Source: Nocardia sputorum | GTDB lineage: Bacteria > Actinomycetota > Actinomycetes > Mycobacteriales > Mycobacteriaceae | Direction: 5' to 3' | Assembly: GCF_027924405.1 (NCBI RefSeq) | Contig: NZ_AP026978.1 | Span: 1,736,001 to 1,800,000 of the forward strand | Length of the DNA: 64,000 nt | Shown: positions 1 through 8,870 of the stretch, in pieces | Position numbering within the stretch: the stretch's first letter is position 1 | Layout of the letters: the number at the start of each line of letters is the position of its first letter | Position numbers and translations under genes: made by a program | The notes under the pieces: generated by a model | Database searches by the model: none | What the model was told of the DNA's origin: nothing | What the model saw: the letters and a program-made list of their open reading frames with translations, nothing else

Positions 1-1542
1 GATTTCGACGAGCTGGTGGCGAACGCGCATGGTGCCGAGCGGCAGACCTTCCAGCGAGCGGCTGGTCAAGATGATCTGCAGGTGCTGCGGGCCCTCCTCG
101 ATCAGGTAGTGCAGGGCCTCGACGGCGGCGGGATCGGTGATCCGATCCCAGTCGTCGATCACCAGGGCGAACCGCTCGTCGCGTGCGTGGATGGCGTCGA
201 TCAGCGTGGTGAGCACGTAGCGTGCGGCGGCGGCGTCGCCCTCCTCGAGCACCGGCGTCAGGTCGGGCGCCAGCGCCGGGCTGACGCGATTGAAGGCCTC
301 GATCAGATGCGTCAGCAGCCAGACGACGTTGTTGTCGTCCCGGTCGACGTTCAGCCAGGCCACCGCCACCTTCTCGGTCTCGGCGAGACGCTTGGCCCAC
401 TGGGCCGCCAGGGTGCTCTTGCCGAACCCGGCTGGGGCGTGGATGACGGCCAGGCGCGGCGGCGGCACGGTCTGCAACGCGTCGATCAGGCGCTCGCGCT
501 GGACCAGCGGCCGAGTAGGCAACGCCGGGCGGAATTTGGTCTCCGGCGTCGGCGGGGTCTTCGGGTGCGGGGTGGGGAACCGCGCGGTGGCCGTCAACGG
601 CCGCGTGCTGAGGTCTTCGGGCGCGGGCCGATCGCCCGCGGGCAGAGTCATGTGCTCGACCTGCATGTCGTTGCCGCGCTGGATATCGCGCAGCCGCTCG
701 CCGAACGCGGCGGCCGAGGGCGGACGGTCGGCGGGATTGTGCGCCATGCTGGCCTCGATGGCGGCGGCCACCTCGTCGGGGATGCCGTCGAGCCGCAGAT
801 CCGGCAGCGGGTCGGCGGCGATACGCAGGAACTGTGCGACGACCTGCTCGCCGGAACGACGCTCGTATGCCGCGTGACCGGTGATCATGGCGAACAGCGT
901 CGCGCCGAGCCCGTAGACGTCCGAGGCGACCGACGGCACGCCGGAACGCAGCACCTCCGGCGCGGTGAACGCGGGCGAACCGGTGACCACACCCGTGGTG
1001 GTCTCGAAACCGCCTTCGATACGGGCGATCCCGAAATCCGTGAGTTGTGGCTCGCCGTAGTCGGTGATCAGGACATTTCCCGGTTTGATGTCGCGATGCA
1101 GAATGCCTGCCCGATGCGCGGTCTCCAAGGCGCCCGCCAGCTTCACGGTGATCCCGATCGCCTCCGGCAACGGCAGCAGACCCTCCCGGCGGATGCGGTC
1201 TTCCAGCGAACCGCGCGAGTGATACGGCATCACCAGGTAGGGTCGTCCGCTGCGGGTGGTCCCCACTTGCAGGATCGGCACGATGTTGGGATGCCCGGAC
1301 AGCGCGCCCATGGCCTGCTGTTCGCGCAGGAATCGTTCGACGTTCTCCGGTTCGAGATCCGGTCGCGCGGTGAGCACCTTGACCGCGACGCTGCGATTCA
1401 ACGCCCGCTGCCTGCAGCGGTAGACGACGCCGAAACCGCCCTTGCCGATCACTTCGGGGTCGTCGAGACCCGCGCCCTCCAGTTCCCGCTCGATCCCTGG
1501 AGGCCGATCGTGCTGTGTGGCGAACGGGTCCGAACCGGCCAT
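1..1542 (-). CDS. PknK-like Ser/Thr protein kinase with STAND ATPase module (3' part cut by window edge)
   Basis: The reading frame stays open from an ATG at 1542 to the left edge, giving 514 residues without a stop, so the C-terminus is outside the window. Residues about 28-290 form a Ser/Thr kinase: glycine loop GKGGFGVVY at 33-41, ATP lysine K55, HRD catalytic loop HRDIKPGN at 149-156, and DFG at 169-171. A proline-rich linker follows, then a MalT/LuxR-type ATPase with P-loop APAGFGKST at 369-377. This order is that of mycobacterial PknK, a roughly 1100-residue soluble kinase thought to couple signalling to transcription. No membrane segment is visible in the part present. Whether a C-terminal DNA-binding domain exists cannot be seen here. 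Confidence 0.9.
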   Translation of the reverse strand, partial: MAGSDPFATQHDRPPGIERELEGAGLDDPEVIGKGGFGVVYRCRQRALNRSVAVKVLTARPDLEPENVERFLREQQAMGALSGHPNIVPILQVGTTRSGRPYLVMPYHSRGSLEDRIRREGLLPLPEAIGITVKLAGALETAHRAGILHRDIKPGNVLITDYGEPQLTDFGIARIEGGFETTTGVVTGSPAFTAPEVLRSGVPSVASDVYGLGATLFAMITGHAAYERRSGEQVVAQFLRIAADPLPDLRLDGIPDEVAAAIEASMAHNPADRPPSAAAFGERLRDIQRGNDMQVEHMTLPAGDRPAPEDLSTRPLTATARFPTPHPKTPPTPETKFRPALPTRPLVQRERLIDALQTVPPPRLAVIHAPAGFGKSTLAAQWAKRLAETEKVAVAWLNVDRDDNNVVWLLTHLIEAFNRVSPALAPDLTPVLEEGDAAAARYVLTTLIDAIHARDERFALVIDDWDRITDPAAVEALHYLIEEGPQHLQIILTSRSLEGLPLGTMRVRHQLVEI

Positions 1543-1771
1543 GGCCCTGCTCTGCGTCGGATGTCTGTGGTCCTGCGGGTAGATACCCAGTTTATGCCCA
1601 GCGAACCCGGCGCTCAGTTATTACGTTTGAGATAGAAGACGAGGTACAGGTGGGCCTTGCGGCGCTGTGTCGTCGTTGTCCAGGGGCGGCTGCCGGAACG
1701 CAGCAAACATGGGAGCCGGGCTGCCGAGCAGGATGCTCCAGCGGACGTCGTCGGAGCGGCGCCGGGCGCTA

Positions 1772-1783
1772 TGACATATGTCA
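1772..1783. promoter_or_regulatory. Perfect 12-bp palindrome TGACATATGTCA upstream of amidohydrolase
   Basis: TGACATATGTCA is a perfect 12-bp inverted repeat ending 10 bases before the amidohydrolase start codon. The position would suit a repressor operator overlapping the transcription start or leader. No regulator gene lies next to it, so the binding protein is unknown. Confidence 0.4.
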
Positions 1784-1793
1784 GAATCCGCGC

Positions 1794-2609
1794 ATGACCA
1801 TCGACGTCTGGGCGCAACACCCGACCCGGCGCTTCCTCGCTCACGACATGTTCGCCTCACTGCGGCGGTGGACCGGAGCGGTGATACCGACCGACGAGAT
1901 CCCCCTGTCGGTCACCCTCGACGCGATGGACGCCGCGGGCGTCGACCGAGCGCTCATCTCGGCGTGGCACGCGCCGGAAGGCGTCCTCATCTCCAACGAC
2001 GAGGTCGCGGCCTGGGTGGCCGAGGCGCCCGAGCGCCTGCTCCCCATCGCGTCGGTGGACCTGCGCAGTCCGATGGACGCGGTACGGGAGTTGCGCCGCC
2101 GCGTGGACCAAGGATTCAAAGGGCTGCGGGTGCTCCCGTGGCTGTGGGAGCTGCCGCCGACCGATCGGCGCTTCTATCCGCTGTTCGCGGCCTGCGTCGA
2201 TCTGGGCATCCCGTTCTGTACGCAGGTGGGGCACACGGGTCCGTTGCGGCCGTCGGAGACCGGCCGCCCCATTCCGTACATCGATCAGGTCGCCCTCGAC
2301 TTCCCGGAGCTGACGATCGTCTGCGGGCACATCGGTTATCCGTGGACCGAGGAGATGATCGCGGTCGCGCGCAAGCACGAGAACGTCGTCATCGACACCT
2401 CCGCGTACACGACCAAACGCCTTCCCGCAGAACTGGTCTCCTATCTGAAGTCCCGGAGCGGGCGCAGGAAGGTGCTATTCGGCACGAACTATCCGATGAT
2501 CTTCCCGCAGCACGCGCTCGATGGTTTCGCGGCCCTCGGGCTCGACGACGAGACCCGCGAGCTGTACCTGGACGGCAACGCGCGGCGCGTTTTCGGACTG
2601 GCCGGTTGA
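1794..2609 (+). CDS. Amidohydrolase-2 (TIM-barrel) family protein
   Basis: 271 residues from ATG 1794; a longer frame is open upstream, but the family-like N-terminus (M-T-I-D-V-W-A-Q-H) begins here. The body matches the Amidohydro_2 fold: barrel strands ending in H-x-G segments, the CGHIGYPWTEEM stretch typical of the family, a following IDTSAY, and a C-terminal FGTNYP with NARRVFGL ending. Family members are metal-dependent hydrolases or decarboxylases of small carboxylated substrates, acting in the cytosol. The usual N-terminal D-x-H-x-H metal motif is not evident: the equivalent strand reads DVWAQH. Metal dependence or activity is therefore uncertain. It is transcribed divergently from the kinase gene and followed by an unrelated small membrane protein. 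Confidence 0.8.
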   Translation: MTIDVWAQHPTRRFLAHDMFASLRRWTGAVIPTDEIPLSVTLDAMDAAGVDRALISAWHAPEGVLISNDEVAAWVAEAPERLLPIASVDLRSPMDAVRELRRRVDQGFKGLRVLPWLWELPPTDRRFYPLFAACVDLGIPFCTQVGHTGPLRPSETGRPIPYIDQVALDFPELTIVCGHIGYPWTEEMIAVARKHENVVIDTSAYTTKRLPAELVSYLKSRSGRRKVLFGTNYPMIFPQHALDGFAALGLDDETRELYLDGNARRVFGLAG

Positions 2610-2767
2610 CCGATTTCGCGCGGCGGCGTGTCGGCAGGCCGTTGCCCGCGCTTTCCCCGCTTCGGTCATAGGATGCCTCGGCGCGCCGGTGTCGACCGGG
2701 CCGTCGCGCGGATCGCCGGCGGATCGGGTGCCGGCGCCCCCGGTCGGCACGCATCCGAGGAGGTCGA

Positions 2768-3148
2768 ATGCTCTGGGCGGTACAGGTGTTCGCCGCCGCG
2801 GCCGCTGTGCTCCATGTCGGCATCTTCGTCATGGAGTCCGTGCGGTTCGGCGACCCCAAGGTGTACCAGGGGATCTTCCGGCTCTCCGAAGCCGAATTGC
2901 AGGCGGCGCGGCCATGGGCGTTCAATCAGGGCTTTTACAACCTGTTTCTGGCGGTGGTGACACTCGTGGGCGTGGCGATCCTGCGGTCGGCGCCGGAGGC
3001 GGGATGGGCGCTGCTGCTCGCCGGATGCGGGTCGATGCTGGCCGCGGCGGTGGTCCTGGTGGCGCACGACCGCCGGTTCGCCAGAGGTGCGATGGTGCAG
3101 GGCGCGCTGCCCGCGCTGACGCTGCTCGCCGCCGCTACTCGGCTCTGA
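2768..3148 (+). CDS. DUF1304 family membrane protein
   Basis: 126 residues starting at ATG 2768 just after a strong ribosome binding site (GAGGAGG). The sequence has four hydrophobic stretches, at roughly residues 3-23, 55-72, 78-98 and 108-124. It carries the DUF1304 pattern: a glutamate after the first helix (VMESVRFGDP), the AFNQGFYN motif near residue 50, and a small-residue-rich last helix. DUF1304 proteins are short integral membrane proteins of unknown function, usually about 120 residues, so the length fits. No functional partner is apparent next to it. Confidence 0.85.
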   Translation: MLWAVQVFAAAAAVLHVGIFVMESVRFGDPKVYQGIFRLSEAELQAARPWAFNQGFYNLFLAVVTLVGVAILRSAPEAGWALLLAGCGSMLAAAVVLVAHDRRFARGAMVQGALPALTLLAAATRL

Positions 3149-3598
3149 ACGTGTCCAGGTGGTGGGCAAGCCGCTGAAGGCCGGTGTGGCGCTTCGGGAT
3201 CGTGTTCCTGTCACCGGTCCCCGCGAACGCCATCCGCACACTGGTGGCAACTAAAGGTTCACAGCGGTGGTCGCTTCCGTACTCGTGGACGGGCGCGGGG
3301 TTCTGAACAGTGACCGGAAGTCGGGAACGAAGGACGTCTCCCGTATCGCCGAACGGGACGGGGATCGTTCGGCCTCTGGTGCCGAAAAGGGTTGCGGTGA
3401 GTGTGCTCTCGGCGCTGACGCACCGTCAGGAGGCCTTGACCGCAGAAATGCAGACGCAATCTTGCGTTCTTGCATCTGTACGTGCATGATCCAGCTAGCC
3501 TAGTTGTGACAACCGATCCGATGGCCGGGATAACCGAATCGAGAGCCAATTATGTTGGTACAAAGAGCGTTGGTGTCGGGCGAACTCGGAGTACGGCG
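3149..3598. other. 450-bp gene-free stretch upstream of DUF4254 gene
   Basis: No open frame here has family-like sequence, a good start site or convincing composition. The segment from about 3460 to 3570 is less GC-rich than the surroundings and probably contains the promoter of the DUF4254 gene. It includes a small inverted repeat GTTGT-G-ACAAC at 3503-3513, about 85 bases before that start. Confidence 0.5.
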
Positions 3599-4042
3599 AT
3601 GAGCGCGCCGACAGTCGGCGTCTTACCGACCGCACCGCAATTGTTGTGTGCTTTCCAGGGACGGCGTTTCCAAGACCGGGAGCTGCTGCGGTCCGCACAC
3701 GCACTCGCCGAGCTGCACCAGCACCGCGTGCAGGCGGTGGACGCCGCACTCATCGCCGAAATAGACTGCCGCCGTCGCGAGCTCGTCGACGACATCAACG
3801 ACTGGGTCGCGCAGGAGATCCCACAGCACCGCAACGGGGCTTCGCTGCACACCGAGAGCCTCGGCGCCGTGGTGGACCGGATGGCACGTAGCTGGGTGGA
3901 CGCCAATCAGGTCATTCACACCGAGGGCGCGCGCAGCGACAATACCCATAAACATTGGTATCAACTGGCCGAACTCGTCGACGGGTACACTGATCTGGTA
4001 ACCGACGTGGCCGGTGGCCGCCGCCGTTTGCCCGAACAATGA
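3599..4042 (+). CDS. DUF4254 domain protein
   Basis: 147 residues from ATG 3599. The product is helical and soluble, with the DUF4254 hallmarks: QLLCAFQGRRF near residue 15, HALAELHQHRVQAVDAAL, the IDCRRRELVDDI segment near the middle, and SLGAVVDRMAR followed by HKHWYQLAELVDGYTDLVTDV. Function of the family is unknown; in actinobacteria these proteins sometimes lie near glycan or cell-envelope genes, but the neighbours here give no such link. The start is chosen because conserved sequence begins soon after it, although the frame is open further upstream. Confidence 0.8.
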   Translation: MSAPTVGVLPTAPQLLCAFQGRRFQDRELLRSAHALAELHQHRVQAVDAALIAEIDCRRRELVDDINDWVAQEIPQHRNGASLHTESLGAVVDRMARSWVDANQVIHTEGARSDNTHKHWYQLAELVDGYTDLVTDVAGGRRRLPEQ

Positions 4043-4202
4043 GTTCGACGCGACGGTGGTCTCGTCCGCGGTAGTGACACTGCCCCGCAGCGTCACTCGT
4101 CCGAATGGCGACGTCCCGGTGCCGAGCCGCCCGACCAGTGGCTTTCTCCGGGTGGTCCTGTCGCCGGCACAGTGACGGCGGGCGCAACGGGGCGCCCCGC
4201 CC

Positions 4203-4235
4203 GGCGTGCCGCGTGGTCGACTGGCGCGGCACGCC
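4203..4235. terminator. GC-rich hairpin between convergent genes
   Basis: Perfect 11-bp arms GGCGTGCCGCG (4203-4213) and CGCGGCACGCC (4225-4235) flank an 11-base loop, between the 3' ends of the DUF4254 and DUF4126 genes. There is no T-tract, as is common in actinobacterial terminators; it could serve both directions. Confidence 0.5.
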
Positions 4236-4260
4236 CGTGACGGATTCTCTTGCCTGGCAA

Positions 4261-4869
4261 TCATTCCGCGACTAGCGCGCGGCCGCCCGTGCGCGCTGCC
4301 CGACGGGCGCGGCGTCGCCGGAGATAGCGACGGATCCGGCTGGCGCAGAAGTACACCAGGGTCACACCGGCGACGAGCAGAACCGCCGCGATCACCGACG
4401 CGGCCAGTGGGTGGAAAACGGCGAGGGTGACCACACCGGCCACGGTCACATCCTCGACGGTGCTCACCACGATGTTGCTGGCGGGCTCGGGGGAGGTGTT
4501 GACCGCCATCCGGGTTCCGGCCTTCACCAGATGGCTGACCAGGGCGGCCGTTCCGCCGACCGCGCCCGCGGCGAGTTCCGGCAGCGAGCCGTCCTGTCCG
4601 GCCAGCAGGGCCGCGACCACCGCTCCCGCGATCGGCCGTACCACGGTGTGCACCGCGTCCCAGAACGAGTCGAGATACGGGATCTTGTCGGCCACGGCCT
4701 CGATCAGGAACAGCACTGCCGCCGCGATCAGGACATCGGTGCGCTGCAAGGCTTCCGGCACCGAATCGGCGAAGCCGAACCGGCCGAAGAGGCCGAGCAG
4801 CAGGACCACGGCGTAGGCGTTCACGCCACTGGCCCAGCCTGCTGTGAAGATCAGCGGTAGAACGGACAC
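4261..4869 (-). CDS. DUF4126 family membrane protein
   Basis: 202 residues from a GTG at 4869. An N-terminal hydrophobic segment containing WASGVNAYAVVLLLGL is followed by several more membrane stretches, the motif DKIPYLDSFWDAVHTVVRP around residues 60-80 and a basic C-terminal tail (RIRRYLRRRRARRAAR). This matches DUF4126, a family of integral membrane proteins of unknown function. The basic tail is probably cytosolic. It converges with the DUF4254 gene and has no obvious functional partner. Confidence 0.8.
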   Translation of the reverse strand: MSVLPLIFTAGWASGVNAYAVVLLLGLFGRFGFADSVPEALQRTDVLIAAAVLFLIEAVADKIPYLDSFWDAVHTVVRPIAGAVVAALLAGQDGSLPELAAGAVGGTAALVSHLVKAGTRMAVNTSPEPASNIVVSTVEDVTVAGVVTLAVFHPLAASVIAAVLLVAGVTLVYFCASRIRRYLRRRRARRAARTGGRALVAE

Positions 4870-4968
4870 GAGCCCATGGTATGGGGATGGGGCGACAGGC
4901 GTCGGCAGCGTGGCCCCTGCTGCCCGGGCCGCGTCGAAGCGGTGTTCCGAGCTCCCGCAGCAGGACGG

Positions 4969-5163
4969 CTATGTGAGTTCCTTGCGGCCCTGCACCGTGA
5001 ATTGGCCCAGCAACTCACTGAGTCCGTTTCCGAGGTCCATGAGCGCGGTGTCGAGAGCTGCGCTGTCACGCTTCCGTTCGTCATCGTCGGAAGCGATTCC
5101 GGTTGTCGCCATGTGCTTCATGACGAAAGGCTCGTAGCGCCGATCGATGAATTCTTTTGTCAA
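4969..5163 (-). CDS. Small ORF, probably the displaced C-terminus of the upstream gene (frameshift)
   Basis: 64 residues from a TTG at 5163, or shorter from an internal ATG at 5121. The sequence (KEFIDRRYEPFVMKHM, then a helix DTALMDLGNGLSELLG) is an acidic, helical segment with no family I recognise. It starts inside the stop codon of the gene before it. It also resembles the expected C-terminal helix of that gene's product. I think the two are one protein split by a single-base frameshift, either a real mutation or a sequencing error. If genuine, this is a pseudogene fragment rather than a separate gene. Confidence 0.4.
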   Translation of the reverse strand: MTKEFIDRRYEPFVMKHMATTGIASDDDERKRDSAALDTALMDLGNGLSELLGQFTVQGRKELT

Positions 5164-5672
5164 CTGCGGGAATTCTGAAGCAACGCGTACATGTCCTCGC
5201 TGGAAGCCATGCTCGCCAGATCGGCGGCGGCCATGAAGGCGACCAAGCGATCAGCGAATACCGTCATTCCGGTACGAAAGCCATCGAGATCGGTTACGCG
5301 GAGGTATCCGGCCATGGCTCCTACCTGCGCTACGAAGCCGTACGCACTGGCGAGGAAGTCGTGGTAAGCGTCTTTTCGGTTCTTCAGTGCCACCTGCACC
5401 AACGCGAGTCGCTCGTCGCGATCCGCTTTGTTGACAGTGACGTACACGGCGGCGGAGGCCGACACGATGCTGGAGATCAGCGCAGCGCACAGCGCCGCTG
5501 TGAGCGCGTACCGTCCACTTCGGGTGGTCGTGTCCGTCTCGCGCGTGTGCTCGTCCTCGCCTGCCGCCGACTCGGTCCGGGCATTCCCCGTTGGCTGCTC
5601 CGCGGGAAGGTCGAGCGATGAAGGCGCTGCGGTTTTGTCCCGGTGCGGTTGAGAAGCTGGTTCAGTAGCCAT
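5160..5672 (-). CDS. Hypothetical single-pass membrane protein, likely truncated by frameshift
   Basis: 170 residues from ATG 5672, preceded by GGGAG at a good distance; an ATG-like start further upstream has no such site. It has a hydrophilic, Pro/Glu-rich cytosolic N-terminus (about 50 residues), one membrane helix near 57-77 ([19 protein letters not shown]), then an extracytoplasmic helical domain. The frame ends abruptly after [10 protein letters not shown]. Continuing in the -1 frame gives about 65 further residues that extend the helical domain, so the gene is probably frameshifted around 5160-5180, next to a duplicated GAATTC. I do not recognise the family; similar one-helix proteins with a helical outer domain are common in actinobacteria. 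Confidence 0.6.
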   Translation of the reverse strand: MATEPASQPHRDKTAAPSSLDLPAEQPTGNARTESAAGEDEHTRETDTTTRSGRYALTAALCAALISSIVSASAAVYVTVNKADRDERLALVQVALKNRKDAYHDFLASAYGFVAQVGAMAGYLRVTDLDGFRTGMTVFADRLVAFMAAADLASMASSEDMYALLQNSRS

Positions 5673-6032
5673 TTCTACTCCCACCCGACGGAGGGTTTCC
5701 GGTGTGCGGATCATTTCACGCGCCAGCGGACACCGTCGGCTGAATTACTCGATCCGGTGTCGCCTACGCCGACTCGCGGGGTACGGACTCGGTCCGATAT
5801 GAGCCCACGATCGTCACGCCACATCGGTCTGCGTATTCGTCGGTGCCCGGGCGAATGGGATGCCGTGCGTCCGTCAAGACCGCGGTGGGACGACCTCTCC
5901 CGGATGGCCACGGTCCGTGCCGCCGATTCGGCGACCGATGGGCTCCGGCTGCCCGGCAGAACCGGACCGTGGTCCGGCGCTGTTTCCGCTGGCCCTCGGC
6001 ATCGGCGCGGTGGTCCGATTACGCTGTTCGCT
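5673..6032. other. Gene-free divergent promoter region before methionine aminopeptidase
   Basis: About 360 bases between the divergent membrane-protein gene and the methionine aminopeptidase gene. Frames here are open only because of GC-rich composition and show no family-like sequence. I see no strong hairpin or palindrome. Confidence 0.4.
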
Positions 6033-6896
6033 ATGTCTGTCCGCACTCGCAAGCCCCTCGTCCCCGGAACGCTGTCGCCCACCCGTGAAGTGCCGCGCGC
6101 CATCGAGCGGCCGGAATACGCGTGGAAGAAGACCGCCGACGAGGGGCGCGAGCCCTGGGTGCAGACCGCCGAGACGATCGAGAAGATGCGGATCGCGGGC
6201 AAGATCGCCGCGCAGGCGCTGGAGGAGGCAGGCAAGGCGGTCGCGCCCGGCGTGACCACCGACGAACTGGACCGCATCGCGCACGAATACATGTGCGACC
6301 ACGGCGCGTACCCCTCCACCCTGGGTTACAAGGGCTTTCCGAAGTCGTGCTGCACCTCGCTGAACGAGGTCATCTGCCACGGCATCCCGGACTCGACCGT
6401 GATCGAGGACGGCGACATCGTCAACATCGACGTCACCGCCTACATCGACGGCGTGCACGGTGACACCAACAAGACATTCCTCGCCGGTGACGTCGACGAG
6501 GAGGTGCGCCTGCTGGTCGAGCGGACCGAGGAGGCCACGATGCGGGCGATCAAAGCGGTCCGGCCCGGCCGGGCGCTGAACGTGATCGGCCGCGTCATCG
6601 AGTCCTACGCCAACCGGTTCGGCTACGGCGTGGTGCGCGACTTCACCGGCCACGGCGTCGGCCCGACCTTCCACAGCGGACTGGTCGTGCTGCACTACGA
6701 CCAGCCCGCGGTGGAGACCATCATCGAACCGGGCATGACGTTCACCATCGAGCCGATGATCAACCTCGGCGGCATCGACTACGAGATCTGGGACGACGGC
6801 TGGACCGTCGTCACCAAGGATCGCAAGTGGACCGCGCAGTTCGAGCACACCTTGGTCGTCACCGAGTCGGGGGCCGAGATCCTGACCCTCCCGTGA
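6033..6896 (+). CDS. map: Methionine aminopeptidase, type Ic (MapB-like)
   Basis: 287 residues from ATG 6033; the long open frame upstream is not conserved. The enzyme removes the initiator methionine from nascent proteins in the cytosol. The five metal ligands of the pita-bread fold are all present: D133, D144, H207, E240 and E271, plus substrate-binding H116. The roughly 40-residue N-terminal extension with proline-rich stretches ([11 protein letters not shown]) is typical of actinobacterial MapB, which is about 285 residues. In M. tuberculosis mapB lies in the same neighbourhood as the other backbone genes of this window. Confidence 0.95.
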   Translation: MSVRTRKPLVPGTLSPTREVPRAIERPEYAWKKTADEGREPWVQTAETIEKMRIAGKIAAQALEEAGKAVAPGVTTDELDRIAHEYMCDHGAYPSTLGYKGFPKSCCTSLNEVICHGIPDSTVIEDGDIVNIDVTAYIDGVHGDTNKTFLAGDVDEEVRLLVERTEEATMRAIKAVRPGRALNVIGRVIESYANRFGYGVVRDFTGHGVGPTFHSGLVVLHYDQPAVETIIEPGMTFTIEPMINLGGIDYEIWDDGWTVVTKDRKWTAQFEHTLVVTESGAEILTLP

Positions 6897-6960
6897 CCGG
6901 CGGCCTGGCCGGTCGCGGACCGGCGGTCCGGGTGGCCGCACCCCGCATGACCGGGCCGCG

Positions 6961-8499
6961 ATGAAGGGCGCGCTGCTGGTCGCGGGCACGACCTCGGACG
7001 CGGGCAAGAGTGTCGTCGTGGCCGGGATCTGCCGGATGCTGGCGCGGCGCGGCGTGCGCGTCGCCCCCTTCAAGGCCCAGAACATGTCCAACAACTCCGT
7101 GGTCACGCTCGACGGCGGGGAAATCGGCCGGGCGCAGGCATTGCAGGCCCAGGCGTGCGGACTGGAGCCGAGCGTGCGGTTCAATCCCGTCCTGCTCAAG
7201 CCGGGCAGTGATCGCCGCTCCCAGCTGGTGGTGCGCGGCAAGGCGGTCGGCACCGTCGGCGCGGAGGACTACTTCCGGCATCGCCGGGAGCTGCGCGAGG
7301 TGGTGGCCGCCGAACTGGCCGCCTTGCGCGCGGAATTCGACGTGGTCGTCTGCGAGGGCGCCGGGTCGCCCGCCGAGATCAACCTGCGCGCGACGGATCT
7401 GGCGAACATGGGTCTGGCGCGCGCCGCGGAGCTGCCGGTGCTGCTTGTCGGGGACATCGATCGCGGTGGCGTGCTCGCCCATCTGTTCGGCACCGTCGCC
7501 ATCCTCGAGCCCGAAGACCAGCGATTGATCTGCGGGTTCGTCGTCAACAAGTTCCGCGGCGCGGTCGATCTGCTGCGGCCCGGGCTGGAGCGTCTCACCG
7601 AGCTCACCGGCCGCCCCACCCTCGGCGTGCTGCCGTATGCCGACGATCTGTGGATCGATGCGGAGGACTCGCTGAGCACCCTCGCCGACGCGCCGGTCGG
7701 CCGTCCGCGGCCACCGATGGGCACCGAGTGGCTGACCGTCGCCGCGATCCGGCTGCCGCGCATCTCCAATTCCACCGATGTCGAGGCGCTGGCCTGCGAA
7801 CCCGGCGTCGCGGTGCGCTGGGTGGCCGAACCGTCCCGGTTGGCGGACGCCGATCTGGTGGTCCTGCCCGGCAGCAAGGCGACGGTTTCGGATCTGCGGT
7901 GGTTGCGGCGTACCGGCATCGCCGACGCATTGCGGGCCCGCGCCGGCACGGGCAAGCCGATCCTGGGCGTCTGCGGCGGATATCAGATGCTCGGCACCCG
8001 CATCCTGGACCGCGTCGAGTCCGGTGCGGGCGAGGTCGACGGGCTCGGACTGCTCGATCTCACCGTCGAATTCGCCGAGCCGAAGGTGTTGCGCCGCAGC
8101 TCGGGACACGCCGCGGGAGTCGCCGTGCACGGCTACGAGATCCATCACGGCCGCGTCACGCACCGTGCGGATCAGGCGTGGCTCACCGTCGACGGCGAGC
8201 CGGAGGGCAGCGTCCGCGGCGCGGTGTGGGGTACCCACCTGCACGGGTTACTGGAGTCCGACGAGTTCCGGCGCGGGTGGCTCCGCACGGTGGCCGAGGC
8301 GGCGGGGCGCGCGGGTTTCGTCGCGGCCGACGACGTCTCGGTCGCGACGGTGCGTGCCGCCCAGCTCGATCTGCTGGCCGATCTGATCGAAGACCACCTC
8401 GACCTCGCCGCATTCGAGCGCCTGCTGACCGACGGCGCGCCCGCCGATCTGCCCTCCCTGGCCACCGACATCGTGCTCCCGAGCGGCCGCATCGGTTGA
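6961..8499 (+). CDS. cobQ: Cobyric acid synthase CobQ
   Basis: 512 residues. CobQ uses ATP and glutamine to amidate four side chains of adenosylcobyrinic a,c-diamide late in the cobalamin pathway. The N-terminal dethiobiotin-synthetase-like ATPase shows the modified P-loop [10 protein letters not shown] at about 8-17 and [11 protein letters not shown]. The C-terminal class I glutaminase-like domain has nucleophile C338 in GVCGGYQML, and GYEIHHG. The length is normal for the family. It follows map with a 64-base gap and is separate from the cobO/cobB block at 15-18 kb. Confidence 0.95.
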   Translation: MKGALLVAGTTSDAGKSVVVAGICRMLARRGVRVAPFKAQNMSNNSVVTLDGGEIGRAQALQAQACGLEPSVRFNPVLLKPGSDRRSQLVVRGKAVGTVGAEDYFRHRRELREVVAAELAALRAEFDVVVCEGAGSPAEINLRATDLANMGLARAAELPVLLVGDIDRGGVLAHLFGTVAILEPEDQRLICGFVVNKFRGAVDLLRPGLERLTELTGRPTLGVLPYADDLWIDAEDSLSTLADAPVGRPRPPMGTEWLTVAAIRLPRISNSTDVEALACEPGVAVRWVAEPSRLADADLVVLPGSKATVSDLRWLRRTGIADALRARAGTGKPILGVCGGYQMLGTRILDRVESGAGEVDGLGLLDLTVEFAEPKVLRRSSGHAAGVAVHGYEIHHGRVTHRADQAWLTVDGEPEGSVRGAVWGTHLHGLLESDEFRRGWLRTVAEAAGRAGFVAADDVSVATVRAAQLDLLADLIEDHLDLAAFERLLTDGAPADLPSLATDIVLPSGRIG

Positions 8500-8514
8500 C
8501 GCGAACCACCCAGC

Positions 8515-8553
8515 GCCTTACCTTGCAGTAAGGAATTCGGCTCCAGGTAAGGC
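8515..8553. promoter_or_regulatory. Triple half-site operator upstream of VapBC-like pair
   Basis: Outer arms GCCTTACCT (8515-8523) and AGGTAAGGC (8545-8553) are perfectly complementary. A third half-site GTAAGG at 8528-8533 pairs with CCTTAC at 8517-8522. Three copies of one hexamer just before a toxin-antitoxin operon are what is expected for autoregulation by the antitoxin or the complex. Confidence 0.55.
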
Positions 8554-8576
8554 TAGGGGCCGATCGGCACGGTCGG

Positions 8577-8870
8577 GTGAGGATGATGGCGGCGGAGAAG
8601 AGGCCCAGCAGCCGAGGGGCGAATGTGGTGTCGGCGACGGTCACGAGCAAAGGGCAGATCACGATCCCGATCGATGTGCGCGTCGCGATGGGCTTGCGCA
8701 CCGGCGTGCGCGTCGCGTTCGTGCCGACGCCCACGGGCACCTACGAGCTGGTGCCCGAAACGCGAACGATCAAGGCGCTGAAAGGCATCGTGGGCTGGTC
8801 CGGATCCCCGATCGGCCTCGCCGAGATGAACGAGGCGATCGCGGGCAACGTCGTGGAAGGCAAGCGGTGA
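8577..8870 (+). CDS. AbrB/VapB-type antitoxin
   Basis: 97 residues from GTG 8577; ATG 8583 or 8586 are equally possible because the true start lies in the first few codons. The central segment ATVTSKGQITIPIDVR is the swapped-hairpin AbrB/SpoVT DNA-binding fold, near residues 18-60. The C-terminal tail (WSGSPIGLAEMNEAIAGN) would bind and inhibit the PIN-domain toxin encoded immediately downstream; the antitoxin stop overlaps the toxin start (TGATG). The symmetrical repeats at 8515-8553 are the likely autoregulatory operator. Confidence 0.85.
   Translation: MRMMAAEKRPSSRGANVVSATVTSKGQITIPIDVRVAMGLRTGVRVAFVPTPTGTYELVPETRTIKALKGIVGWSGSPIGLAEMNEAIAGNVVEGKR

Noticed and set aside
3267..3503. 78-codon frame upstream of DUF4254 gene
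   Set aside because: No ribosome binding site and no family-like sequence; the region looks like a promoter segment.
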